Shown here: positions 34,977-41,534 of the stretch, piece after piece | Position numbering within the stretch: position 1 is the stretch's first letter | Layout: every line of letters starts with the position of its first letter | NCBI GenBank assembly: GCA_027450145.1 | Contig: DAIDKH010000022.1 | Location: 1-55,635, forward strand | Reading direction: 5' to 3' | DNA: 55,635 bases | Source of the DNA: Chthonomonadaceae bacterium | Lineage (GTDB): Bacteria > Armatimonadota > Chthonomonadetes > Chthonomonadales > Chthonomonadaceae | Translations under genes and position numbers: made by a program | The notes under the pieces: model-generated | Seen by the model: only the letters and a program-made list of their open reading frames with translations | The model's database searches: none | What the model was told of the DNA's origin: nothing

Positions 34977-35897
34977 ATGGAGATTCGGCAGCTAGAGACA
35001 TTTGTAGCGATAGCTAGACTGCAGAGTTTCACAAAGGCAGCAGAGGAGCTGCATCTCACTCAACCTGCAGTTACACGACAAATAGCAGGGCTGGAGGGAG
35101 AGTTGCATACTCGGCTCCTAGAGCGACTAGGGCGCAAGGTGGAACTGACGCAGGCGGGTGAGGCGCTTTTGGGCTATGCCAGTGAGATACTGAGGCTCAC
35201 CGATGAGGCGGTACGGAGTGTTTCGGAGCGCACACTAGGTACGGCAGGCCGCCTGTCGGTGGGCGCAAACAATACCACCGCAACCTACATTCTTCCGTCC
35301 ATTTTGCAGCGTTTTCGCATGCGGTATCCCGGTGTTGAATTAAGTGTTCACACAGGGGTTTCCTCACACGTGGTGGAGATGGTTGCGGCCAATACCGTTG
35401 ACCTTGGTATCGTTGCATATTTCGCACCACGACAAGGAATTACCGAAATGCCGCTCGCAGATTATGCGACCGGTGTAGTGGTACCGCCTCATCATCCGCT
35501 TGCCGAAGCTGGGTGCCCGGTCACTGCCGAGCAATTGCATGGGCAGTCGTTAATCCTCATGGAGCAGGGCACCAACCTGCGATCGTACGTCGACAGCCTG
35601 CTTTCTGCTGCTGGTGTTGCAGAACAGGCCGCGCTTGAGCTGGATAACGTGGAAGCGATAAAAAAAATGATTGAGGCCGGTCTAGGCATCTCTCTGCTGC
35701 CGTTTATATCTGTGGAGGCTGAGGTTGCAGCCGGTATTCTGTGTGCGCTCCCCCTTGCCAATATTCCCGGTGCGCAGAGGCGGTTGAGCGCTATCTATCG
35801 TCGCGATAAGTACCTGTCGGCGGCGTTGAAGGCTTTTCTTCAGCTGCTGCAACAGGAAGTAGGTTCCGCAGAAACAAACGCCCCGACGGCTACGTGA
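34977..35897 (+). CDS. LysR-family transcription regulator
   Basis: 306 residues: an N-terminal winged helix-turn-helix (LETFVAIARLQSFTKAAEELHLTQPAVTRQIAGLEGELHTRLLER) and a two-lobe effector-binding domain (~92-295: GRLSVGANNTTATYILPSILQRF, LILMEQGTNLRSYVDSL, VEAIKKMIEAGLGISLLP). It looks closest to CysL/CbbR-like regulators, but no target can be named. GAGGG precedes the ATG. It follows the GH5 gene by 76 bases on the same strand; a TAACGTTA palindrome lies between them. Unlike the usual LysR arrangement, there is no divergently transcribed neighbour. Confidence 0.93.
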   Translation: MEIRQLETFVAIARLQSFTKAAEELHLTQPAVTRQIAGLEGELHTRLLERLGRKVELTQAGEALLGYASEILRLTDEAVRSVSERTLGTAGRLSVGANNTTATYILPSILQRFRMRYPGVELSVHTGVSSHVVEMVAANTVDLGIVAYFAPRQGITEMPLADYATGVVVPPHHPLAEAGCPVTAEQLHGQSLILMEQGTNLRSYVDSLLSAAGVAEQAALELDNVEAIKKMIEAGLGISLLPFISVEAEVAAGILCALPLANIPGAQRRLSAIYRRDKYLSAALKAFLQLLQQEVGSAETNAPTAT

Positions 35898-35911
35898 GCC
35901 AGTCGGGGCGT
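35878..35911 (-). terminator. Strong hairpin at the lysR end, terminator for the minus-strand surface gene
   Basis: ACGCCCCGAC (35878-35887) pairs perfectly with GTCGGGGCGT (35902-35911), and the loop adds GGCT/AGCC with one bulged A. The left arm covers the last lysR codons and its stop lies in the loop. Read on the minus strand, the stem is followed by TTTGTTT, so it best serves the PEP-CTERM-like gene that ends at 35936. Confidence 0.7.
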
Positions 35912-35935
35912 AGGGACAAGGCGGTATAAGACGAC

Positions 35936-36613
35936 CTAGCCGCGTTTGCGGCGCTTGAAGCCTAACGCACCAACTCCACAGAGGGCTAACATACCGGCTG
36001 CGCTGCTCGCTTCTGGCACCGCGGGGGGCGGCACATTGAAGTAGACATGACCTGTGGATATCTGCCCGGCGCCAGCGCCATTGCCAAATGGATCGATTCC
36101 GTTGCTTCCGACGGTCACCGCGATGTCTAAGCCGTACTGAGTTGGTACATTAGACCCCAACGCGTTGTTCAGTGCAAAGATGTTGCCTGTATTCTCGTTT
36201 GGCAGAAGGTCACCCTTTTTTAGTGAGCCGTTGTATCCGTTTCCGCTGGTCATTGCCCAACCTACATACGATGAACCATTATCGGCGGTGTAAGTCGTGG
36301 TATGTCCGCCAAGAACGAGACTACCGCTCACACTGCTGTCTACGGCTGCGAGTGGCGAGATGTTCGAACCGAAACCGACATAGAAGGCTCGAATGTCGTC
36401 AAGCGTATACGTCCCAGCTTTGCCCGAGAACCCTATCTGGCTCCCAATGTTAAGGCCAAAGTTTTTGACCTTTGAAGTAGTAGCATTATCATTTGTGACT
36501 GTTATGCCGCTCGTGATGAGGGTGCTGTAATTAGACGGTAGGGCTGCCATCGCGGGCATTGCAATCACGGTGACAATCCCGGTAATTAAACTAGCACGCA
36601 ACAATGATTTCAT
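35936..36613 (-). CDS. PEP-CTERM-like secreted surface protein
   Basis: 225 residues. A signal peptide (to ~23) is followed by a Ser/Thr/Asn/Gly-rich, charge-poor beta-type body with no family I recognise (GFGSNISPLAAVDSSVSGSLVL, DNGSSYVGWAMTSGNGY). The C-terminus has the tripartite sorting tail: VPEASS, a hydrophobic helix (AAGMLALCGVGALGF) and the basic end KRRKRG. Here the motif is P-E-A rather than P-E-P. Such tails are normally recognised by an exosortase; none is in the window. A GGAGA ribosome-binding site precedes the ATG. It is probably an extracellular-matrix or envelope protein. Confidence 0.82.
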   Translation of the reverse strand: MKSLLRASLITGIVTVIAMPAMAALPSNYSTLITSGITVTNDNATTSKVKNFGLNIGSQIGFSGKAGTYTLDDIRAFYVGFGSNISPLAAVDSSVSGSLVLGGHTTTYTADNGSSYVGWAMTSGNGYNGSLKKGDLLPNENTGNIFALNNALGSNVPTQYGLDIAVTVGSNGIDPFGNGAGAGQISTGHVYFNVPPPAVPEASSAAGMLALCGVGALGFKRRKRG

Positions 36614-36785
36614 ACGCTAGGGTCTCCATGAGATGAATTGCAAACTTAAGCCTAAGTAGCTAAGAGTTATGTTATAGCGTCTTACGTAGCTATTATACAG
36701 TGTGTGCCACAGGTATCACATGATAATTGTACGGGTTTAACTTTAAACAATTAACATTACCTGGCGGTTTGATATTGGAAGCAAA

Positions 36786-36818
36786 CGACGGTGTGGCCAC
36801 AGGGTGGACACACCGTCG
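36786..36818 (-). terminator. Hairpin downstream of minus-strand surface gene
   Basis: CGACGGTGTG (36786-36795) and CACACCGTCG (36809-36818) form a perfect 10-bp stem with a 13-nt loop, 25 bases after the stop of the gene ending at 36843. On the minus strand it is followed by TTTGCTT, a weak T-tract. Confidence 0.65.
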
Positions 36819-36842
36819 AACCATTACTGAAACGGTTTATGC

Positions 36843-37580
36843 TTAGCGCTTTCGACGCCTAAACATGCCCAGGCTACCTATACCGAACAACACGCTTAGT
36901 CCTGCCATGCTGCTTGCTTCAGGCACCGGCGGTGGTCCATTTGGCGAGCTGTAATTTCCGAACGCTATATCCTGAGGACGACCACTAGCCTGAGGACCCG
37001 CGTATGCGAGAATCGAGCCCCAAGATCGTCCATCATTGGCAAGTGCAGCTTGCTCAACGGAGTAGACAGACTGTGCAGAAACGCCAGTTGCAGAAAAAGC
37101 AGTTCCCCAATTGTACGAACTGCCTGACTTTGCCACCGCACTGTTTAGGGACAGATCCCAAATGGCTATTTGTGCCGCAGCAGAGTTACTCGTGTTAATG
37201 TAGTGGGATGCAAGGTAGTCGATGGCGTTGATGTTCGAGGTGGTAAGCTTGACTTCCTTTGCGTACCAGGTGCTGGCCAAACCGCTCACAGGATTAGCTA
37301 CCGTTGTGAAGGTTGCCTTCCAACTCTCACTGTTGTGAATATTGTCGCTAAGATCTGTACAGTAACCCTTGTATGATTTTCCAGCGATGGTGAAATTATA
37401 ACTACCAGCAGCGGTGTTCTCGGTGTAATGCTTACCACCTAAATAGTAGGATACACCGACGTTTGTTGACCCGTTGTCATTATTAAATGTAATATTGTTT
37501 TGGGCAAACGCTGCGCCGGAAAATAGAGACAGTGTGCAACATCCGATAACAGACAACATGGCGATGCTTCGTGAACCCAT
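36843..37580 (-). CDS. PEP-CTERM-like surface protein with a possible thioester domain
   Basis: 245 residues: signal peptide (to ~26, FAQN), a beta-rich body and the sorting tail VPEASS, hydrophobic helix, RRRKR. The body carries KGYCTDLSDNIHN near 74 and, ~70 residues on, SAAAQIAIWDLSLN. A Cys in a (F/Y)C(T/I)D context with a later Gln in QxAIW is the arrangement of thioester adhesin domains, in which Cys and Gln form an internal bond able to couple to host or matrix amines. The resemblance is by motif only. AAGGAG lies nine bases before the ATG. It is adjacent to another tail-bearing gene on the same strand, separated by a terminator hairpin. Confidence 0.8.
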   Translation of the reverse strand: MGSRSIAMLSVIGCCTLSLFSGAAFAQNNITFNNDNGSTNVGVSYYLGGKHYTENTAAGSYNFTIAGKSYKGYCTDLSDNIHNSESWKATFTTVANPVSGLASTWYAKEVKLTTSNINAIDYLASHYINTSNSAAAQIAIWDLSLNSAVAKSGSSYNWGTAFSATGVSAQSVYSVEQAALANDGRSWGSILAYAGPQASGRPQDIAFGNYSSPNGPPPVPEASSMAGLSVLFGIGSLGMFRRRKR

Positions 37581-37950
37581 TTAGTACTACTCCTTAAACA
37601 ACTTTGGCTACGACTGATCAAATTCAGCGAGCCATCACATCCCGATGATTTTGAAAACAATAACGTTATACGGCAATTCAGTAATGCGCAAAATGATAAA
37701 TTTGCGAGTAATTGCTAAATGCTGTTACATTTGCAGTAGATGAACTGAATGTGCCGATTTTCTTTCGATGACGCAAAAAGAACACATCATCGAACTATAG
37801 TCCGCTGAATTCTGGTTCTATTCGAAAATGCTCGCGTTGCAATATAGTTAGAAAATTCAGTGTAGCGTTAGGTGATATGTGCGAGATTTGAGTGCAACAT
37901 ACTTAGGATGCGATGCTGGCATTAAACAAACCAGAGGCTGCGAGGTGTAG
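37581..37950. other. Divergent intergenic region with TAACGTTA palindrome
   Basis: 370 AT-rich bases between the minus-strand surface gene and anmK; no reading frame of note. A TAACGTTAT element at 37661-37669, ~80 bases upstream of the surface gene, repeats at two other intergenic sites nearby. GAGGTG just before 37951 is the anmK ribosome-binding site. No confident promoter boxes were found. Confidence 0.4.
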
Positions 37951-39135
37951 ATGAAAACCATTGTGGGGCTCATGTCGGGTACGTCGGTGGATGCTATCGA
38001 CGCGGTAATCATGCAGTTCAGCGGTCGCACTCGGCTCAAGTGGAAACTAATCGCTAGCAGGTCTATGCCATGGCCAACTACCGCTCGTGCGGCTATTCTA
38101 GACGCATGCAAATCAGATTATCCTTTAAGCCAGCTAACAGTCCTTAACTACGCATTGGGCGAATACTTTGGCCACGCGGTTTGTGAACTTTGCGATCATG
38201 CCGGTATCCCACTGGCGGCTATTGACGCAGTTGCTTCGCACGGTCAAACCATCTGGCATCAGCCAGCCCCTGTGCCGTCTGCAGGTTTGATCGCACGAGG
38301 AACCATGCAGATTGGGGAGGCCAGTGTCATTGCACAAATTACCGGCTGTACCGTAATCTCAGATTTTCGTACCGGCGATTTAGCGGCTGGCGGTCAAGGC
38401 GCGCCGCTGGTTCCTTGGTGGGACTGGCGAATTATGACGCATCGCCGGCAAACCAGGATCATACAAAATATCGGGGGAATTGCCAATGCAACGTTTCTGC
38501 CTGCAAGTGGTAGCCTAGGACAGGTCGTTGCTTTTGATACTGGCCCAGGCAACATGGTAATTGACCAACTTATGACTATTATGTCGGGTGGTCAGCGGCT
38601 ATATGACGACGACGGGGCGTTTGCAGCGCAAGGAGTCGTACATCGCGACTTACTCAAGGTGCTGTTGGAGCATCCGTTCTTCGCGCAGAGACCACCACGC
38701 TCTACGGGAAGAGAGCTGTTTGGCAGTGAATATGCCATTAGGCTAACATTTGAGGCAAAGAAGAGAGGCATGAGCGATGAGGACCTAATCGCGACAGTAA
38801 CAGAACTGACAGCGGTGTCAATTGCCGACTCTTACCGAAGATGGTTGCCCATAACTGAGGGAGAAATCGCAGTAATCCTCGGTGGTGGTGGCGCGAGGAA
38901 CGGATATTTGGTAGAGAGACTAAAGAGCTTGCTTCCTGCTTACATTGTGTCAACGCATGACGCGTTTTCGATACCGAGCGACTACCGTGAGGCGATGGCC
39001 TTTGCGCTGCTGGGTTATGAGCGCTTGAACGGGCAATGCAGCAACGTTCCGACTGCCACGGGGGCGCGGTTACCCGTTAGTCTGGGAAAGGTGACACTGC
39101 CGCCCGACGGTACATATCGCCGGGCGGCAGTGTAG
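37951..39135 (+). CDS. anmK: Anhydro-N-acetylmuramic acid kinase
   Basis: Phosphorylates and opens 1,6-anhydro-MurNAc to MurNAc-6-phosphate in peptidoglycan recycling. The 394 residues fit the family: IVGLMSGTSVDAIDAV at the N-terminus (ATP/substrate loop), AVASHGQTIWHQP, GEASVIAQITGCTVISDFRTGDLAAGGQGAPLVP with the catalytic Asp, QNIGGIANATFLP, FDTGPGNMVIDQLM, STGRELFG, and VILGGGGARNGYLVERL. The downstream partner murQ is absent. The last codons form a 13-bp hairpin in the message. Its presence implies a recyclable murein wall. Confidence 0.95.
   Translation: MKTIVGLMSGTSVDAIDAVIMQFSGRTRLKWKLIASRSMPWPTTARAAILDACKSDYPLSQLTVLNYALGEYFGHAVCELCDHAGIPLAAIDAVASHGQTIWHQPAPVPSAGLIARGTMQIGEASVIAQITGCTVISDFRTGDLAAGGQGAPLVPWWDWRIMTHRRQTRIIQNIGGIANATFLPASGSLGQVVAFDTGPGNMVIDQLMTIMSGGQRLYDDDGAFAAQGVVHRDLLKVLLEHPFFAQRPPRSTGRELFGSEYAIRLTFEAKKRGMSDEDLIATVTELTAVSIADSYRRWLPITEGEIAVILGGGGARNGYLVERLKSLLPAYIVSTHDAFSIPSDYREAMAFALLGYERLNGQCSNVPTATGARLPVSLGKVTLPPDGTYRRAAV
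39094..39133. terminator. Thirteen-base-pair hairpin inside the anmK 3' end
   Basis: ACACTGCCGCCCG (39094-39106) and CGGGCGGCAGTGT (39121-39133) pair perfectly around a 14-nt loop. The stem spans the last 14 codons of anmK, its final base being the T of the TAG stop. Neither strand has a T-tract beside it, so it may act as an mRNA 3'-end stabiliser or a factor-dependent terminator between converging genes. Confidence 0.55.
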
Positions 39136-39143
39136 CGTGCAGA

Positions 39144-39362
39144 TTATGCACGAATATCCAATCTCGTTCCAACCGTAGGCGGCCCTGAGTCCGCGCTGCT
39201 TTGCATGGCATCTGCCTGTGAGCTTTGGGGTTTCTGAAGGACATTCGACCGAACGTGTTGTATTCGACTGCTCAGTGCTGAATCCAGCTGGTCTTGCAGC
39301 ATCCTTATTCTCGATGACGCCGAAGAGCTGCCTACATCGCGTCGCGACGAGATCGATGACAT
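39144..39362 (-). CDS. Small helical protein, LDI(R/T)A family copy 1
   Basis: 72 residues, no signal or membrane segment. A Ser/Arg-rich start is followed by an amphipathic helix (RIRMLQDQLDSALSSRIQHVRSNV, given here only as R-x3-LQ-x-QL-D-x2-L-x3-R-IQ-x2-R), a Gln/Ser-rich linker and the end GTRLDIRA. A second gene 1.5 kb away encodes a protein of matching length and layout ending in GGNQLDITA. GGGAGGGG lies eight bases before the ATG, an excellent ribosome-binding site, which with the paralogue makes a real gene likely. The G-x2-(L/I)DI end resembles the YjfB-type putative motility proteins; a weak lead only. Confidence 0.7.
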   Translation of the reverse strand: MSSISSRRDVGSSSASSRIRMLQDQLDSALSSRIQHVRSNVLQKPQSSQADAMQSSADSGPPTVGTRLDIRA

Positions 39363-39864
39363 GAAGATGTCCCCTCCCTACATGATTAATTTGCTTGACA
39401 TTACAATCAATCGTTGTTCGTAGCCTTGTAGGGGGATTAATCCATATGGGAGCAACAACTTCGTCTGTTCAATTTGCTTGTTTCGGGACGAGTTCATCAA
39501 CGCTGGCTGTCATTAAGTGTCGACTTCGTACGCCAGTAATCTGTATCGATTAGGGCTGATGATGAGTGCGATTTAGAAGGGTACGTTTAAGTGAACATCC
39601 AGAATTTCAATCAGGTCTCGATGCCAATTAAAATTTATAAAAGCAATGTTTATATTATGCAATTATGGCAATGAGTTGCCCCTGATATCTTATTAGTCGA
39701 ACGTGATAATTGTTACTTGCGTGCGTGATTAAAAACTGGTAAGATTCTCATGTGGGTATTGATAAAGCGTTAAGTATAATAACTTTGCGAATACCCGCTA
39801 ACTCTATGACGAGTGATATTAATCCGTTATCTCAGCCTTTGTTAAAGTGGAAGGAAGAAACTCG
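39363..39864. other. AT-rich divergent intergenic region
   Basis: 502 bases between the small protein gene and the choice-of-anchor surface gene, markedly AT-rich from ~39600 to 39800. It must hold promoters for both. A TTGATA at 39758-39763 and TATAAT at 39774-39779 are present but separated by only 10 bases, too close for a normal sigma-70 promoter. I see no convincing gene. Confidence 0.4.
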
Positions 39865-40830
39865 ATGCGGTTTTACAACGGAATTGCAATATTGGGAATT
39901 GCTGCAGCACTATCGGTACCTATGGCAGCTCATGCAGCGGACCTTGGCACAGCAAACTCATTCAATGTTTGGGTTTTAGGTAATGCAAGTATTACGGGCT
40001 CTACCGATGCAGAAGGCGCAATCGCCGTTGGTGGTAATTTGAACCTGCCTACCACGTACACCGCAGAGGGTCACAATGCCGGCGGTACGATAGGTACTGA
40101 CACCAACGTGGCAGCCTACATCGGCGGCAACGTTAGCGGTGGTGGACAGCTTGGCGCCAACAACAGCGGGAACGTCTACATTGGCGGTACCAATAGTGAC
40201 AGTCTGCAGCTGAATGGCGGAAAATTGTTTACATCGGTTAGCTCGTCAATCTTCGCAAGCCAGGCAGCCTATTCGCACGCACAGTCCAGTTATCTGTCAA
40301 CGTTGGCCGGTACAACTGTGGATACCTCTAACTTTAATCAGTGGACACTCGATGCCAGCACCGCGAAGACATACACTGTGGGTAGTGATACACTCGCCGT
40401 TTTTAACGTAGCGGCATCCGCGTTAAGCGACAACGCGATCATTAACATCAACAACGCGGGCAGTGATACTGTTCTCATCAACGTGACCGGTTCGCTAAAC
40501 GGCGTAACCTGGAATGCAGACGCGCAGAACTTCAATGGCAAATCGAAGCTGCTGTGGAACTACACTGGCAGTGATTCGTTTACAATAGGCCGCCAGTTTG
40601 ACGGTTCGCTGTTAGCAGCGAATGCGAGCGTTACACAGAGCAGTAATGGTCAAGTGGACGGTACTCTCATTGCAAACAACTGGGTAAACCAGGGAAGTGA
40701 GGATCACTCCTACATCTTTAACGGTAATCTGCCTACTCCGCCTGCAGTACCCGAGGCGGCTAGTGTGTGGGGCTTTGGCGCCATGATGGGTGTAGCTGGC
40801 ATTTCCCTCCGACGCCGTAAGAGCCGCTAG
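39865..40830 (+). CDS. Choice-of-anchor A surface protein with PEP-CTERM-like tail
   Basis: 321 residues: signal peptide (to ~21, AHAAD), then the choice-of-anchor A domain, recognisable by LGTANSFNVWVLGNASITGSTDAEGAIAVGG near the start, repeated YIGGN/YIGGT turns, and QFDGSLLAANASVTQSSNGQVDGTLIANNW near the end. The tail is VPEAAS, a hydrophobic helix and LRRRKSR. These domains occur on surface proteins of many Gram-positive and Gram-negative bacteria with different anchors; function unknown. ATG 39865 has GGAAGGAAG eight bases before it. It is flanked on both sides by the small LDI(R/T)A genes, which point away from it on the left and toward it on the right. Confidence 0.9.
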   Translation: MRFYNGIAILGIAAALSVPMAAHAADLGTANSFNVWVLGNASITGSTDAEGAIAVGGNLNLPTTYTAEGHNAGGTIGTDTNVAAYIGGNVSGGGQLGANNSGNVYIGGTNSDSLQLNGGKLFTSVSSSIFASQAAYSHAQSSYLSTLAGTTVDTSNFNQWTLDASTAKTYTVGSDTLAVFNVAASALSDNAIININNAGSDTVLINVTGSLNGVTWNADAQNFNGKSKLLWNYTGSDSFTIGRQFDGSLLAANASVTQSSNGQVDGTLIANNWVNQGSEDHSYIFNGNLPTPPAVPEAASVWGFGAMMGVAGISLRRRKSR

Positions 40831-40858
40831 AACCGGCAGTTTGTTGGTCGAAAGTAAA

Positions 40859-40888
40859 ATGCAGCCAGAAAATGATTTCTGGCTGCAT
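40859..40888. terminator. Bidirectional terminator hairpin
   Basis: ATGCAGCCAGAAA (40859-40871) and TTTCTGGCTGCAT (40876-40888) form a perfect 13-bp stem with a 4-nt loop. It is followed by TATCGTTTT on the plus strand and ATTTTACTTT on the minus strand, between two converging genes. Confidence 0.85.
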
Positions 40889-40910
40889 TATCGTTTTGGG
40901 TAATTCTCAG

Positions 40911-41132
40911 CTAGGCCGTGATGTCGAGCTGATTGCCTCCAGAACCCGATGGTTGAGACGGTGACCCGCCGGTCTCTGGAGCTATTTCTAAGTTTGGTTG
41001 TGTTGACATGCGAGTGCGAATATTCTGTAGCCGCTTATTGAGTTGATCTTCCAATTGTTTTTCAAGAAATTGTTGTCTGGTTTGATAGTTTGCATAGGTA
41101 GAGTTACCCACGCCATTTAGATTACCACTCAT
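40911..41132 (-). CDS. Small helical protein, LDI(R/T)A family copy 2
   Basis: 73 residues, paralogue of the 72-residue protein at 39144-39362. It shares the central helix pattern (R-x2-FLE-x-QLE-x2-L-x3-RLQ-x2-R), a Pro/Gly/Ser-rich linker and the end GGNQLDITA. ATG 41132 is chosen because AGGGAGA lies eight bases upstream and the length then matches its partner; the frame continues to 41216 but that start has no ribosome-binding site. No secretion signal is seen. Both copies lie beside the surface-protein genes, so a role in envelope or matrix assembly can be imagined but not shown. Confidence 0.7.
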   Translation of the reverse strand: MSGNLNGVGNSTYANYQTRQQFLEKQLEDQLNKRLQNIRTRMSTQPNLEIAPETGGSPSQPSGSGGNQLDITA

Positions 41133-41534
41133 ACTCGAGGTCTCCCTATGGGCACCGCACCCTGTCACATTGGCCTGATCTATACTTACGATGCCTCTAT
41201 TATTATTTTTGTTCAAAATACCGGAATAATTACCTGTATTTAGGGTTTTTTGCTGTACAAATGACTTGGATTTAACGCGTTAACGTCATCTTTAACCTCG
41301 CGTGCTTAAGGATCAGCGTGTAATCTGAGCAGGGGGCAGTTGTCTGCCATTGAAGTCCGCCGAACGCACCTAGCCATGCGAGGCATTCTTGTGATTTAAC
41401 GAGAATACCTGCGATTATAATTTAATTCTGGGGATTACAACAACCATATTGCGGCGACTGCGGGTATAAACATTCGGTCACTACCAAAACATTAACGTTA
41501 CTGTTAAATGTTGTGCCACAGGAGGTTTGTTGTC
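41133..41534. other. Intergenic region with two palindromes before GH2
   Basis: 402 bases without a clear gene. Two symmetrical elements stand out: TTAACGCGTTAA, a perfect 12-base palindrome at 41272-41283, and TAACGTTA at 41493-41500 within ACATTAAC-6-GTTAAATGT. Both resemble LacI-family-type operators and lie upstream of the secreted GH2 gene. No regulator gene of that family is in the window. Confidence 0.45.

Noticed and set aside
37951-39135. An anmK-murQ recycling operon
   Set aside because: The next gene is a small protein on the opposite strand; no etherase gene follows.
39758-39779. TTGATA ... TATAAT as a promoter for the choice-of-anchor gene
   Set aside because: The two boxes are only 10 bases apart, far below the 16-18 needed.
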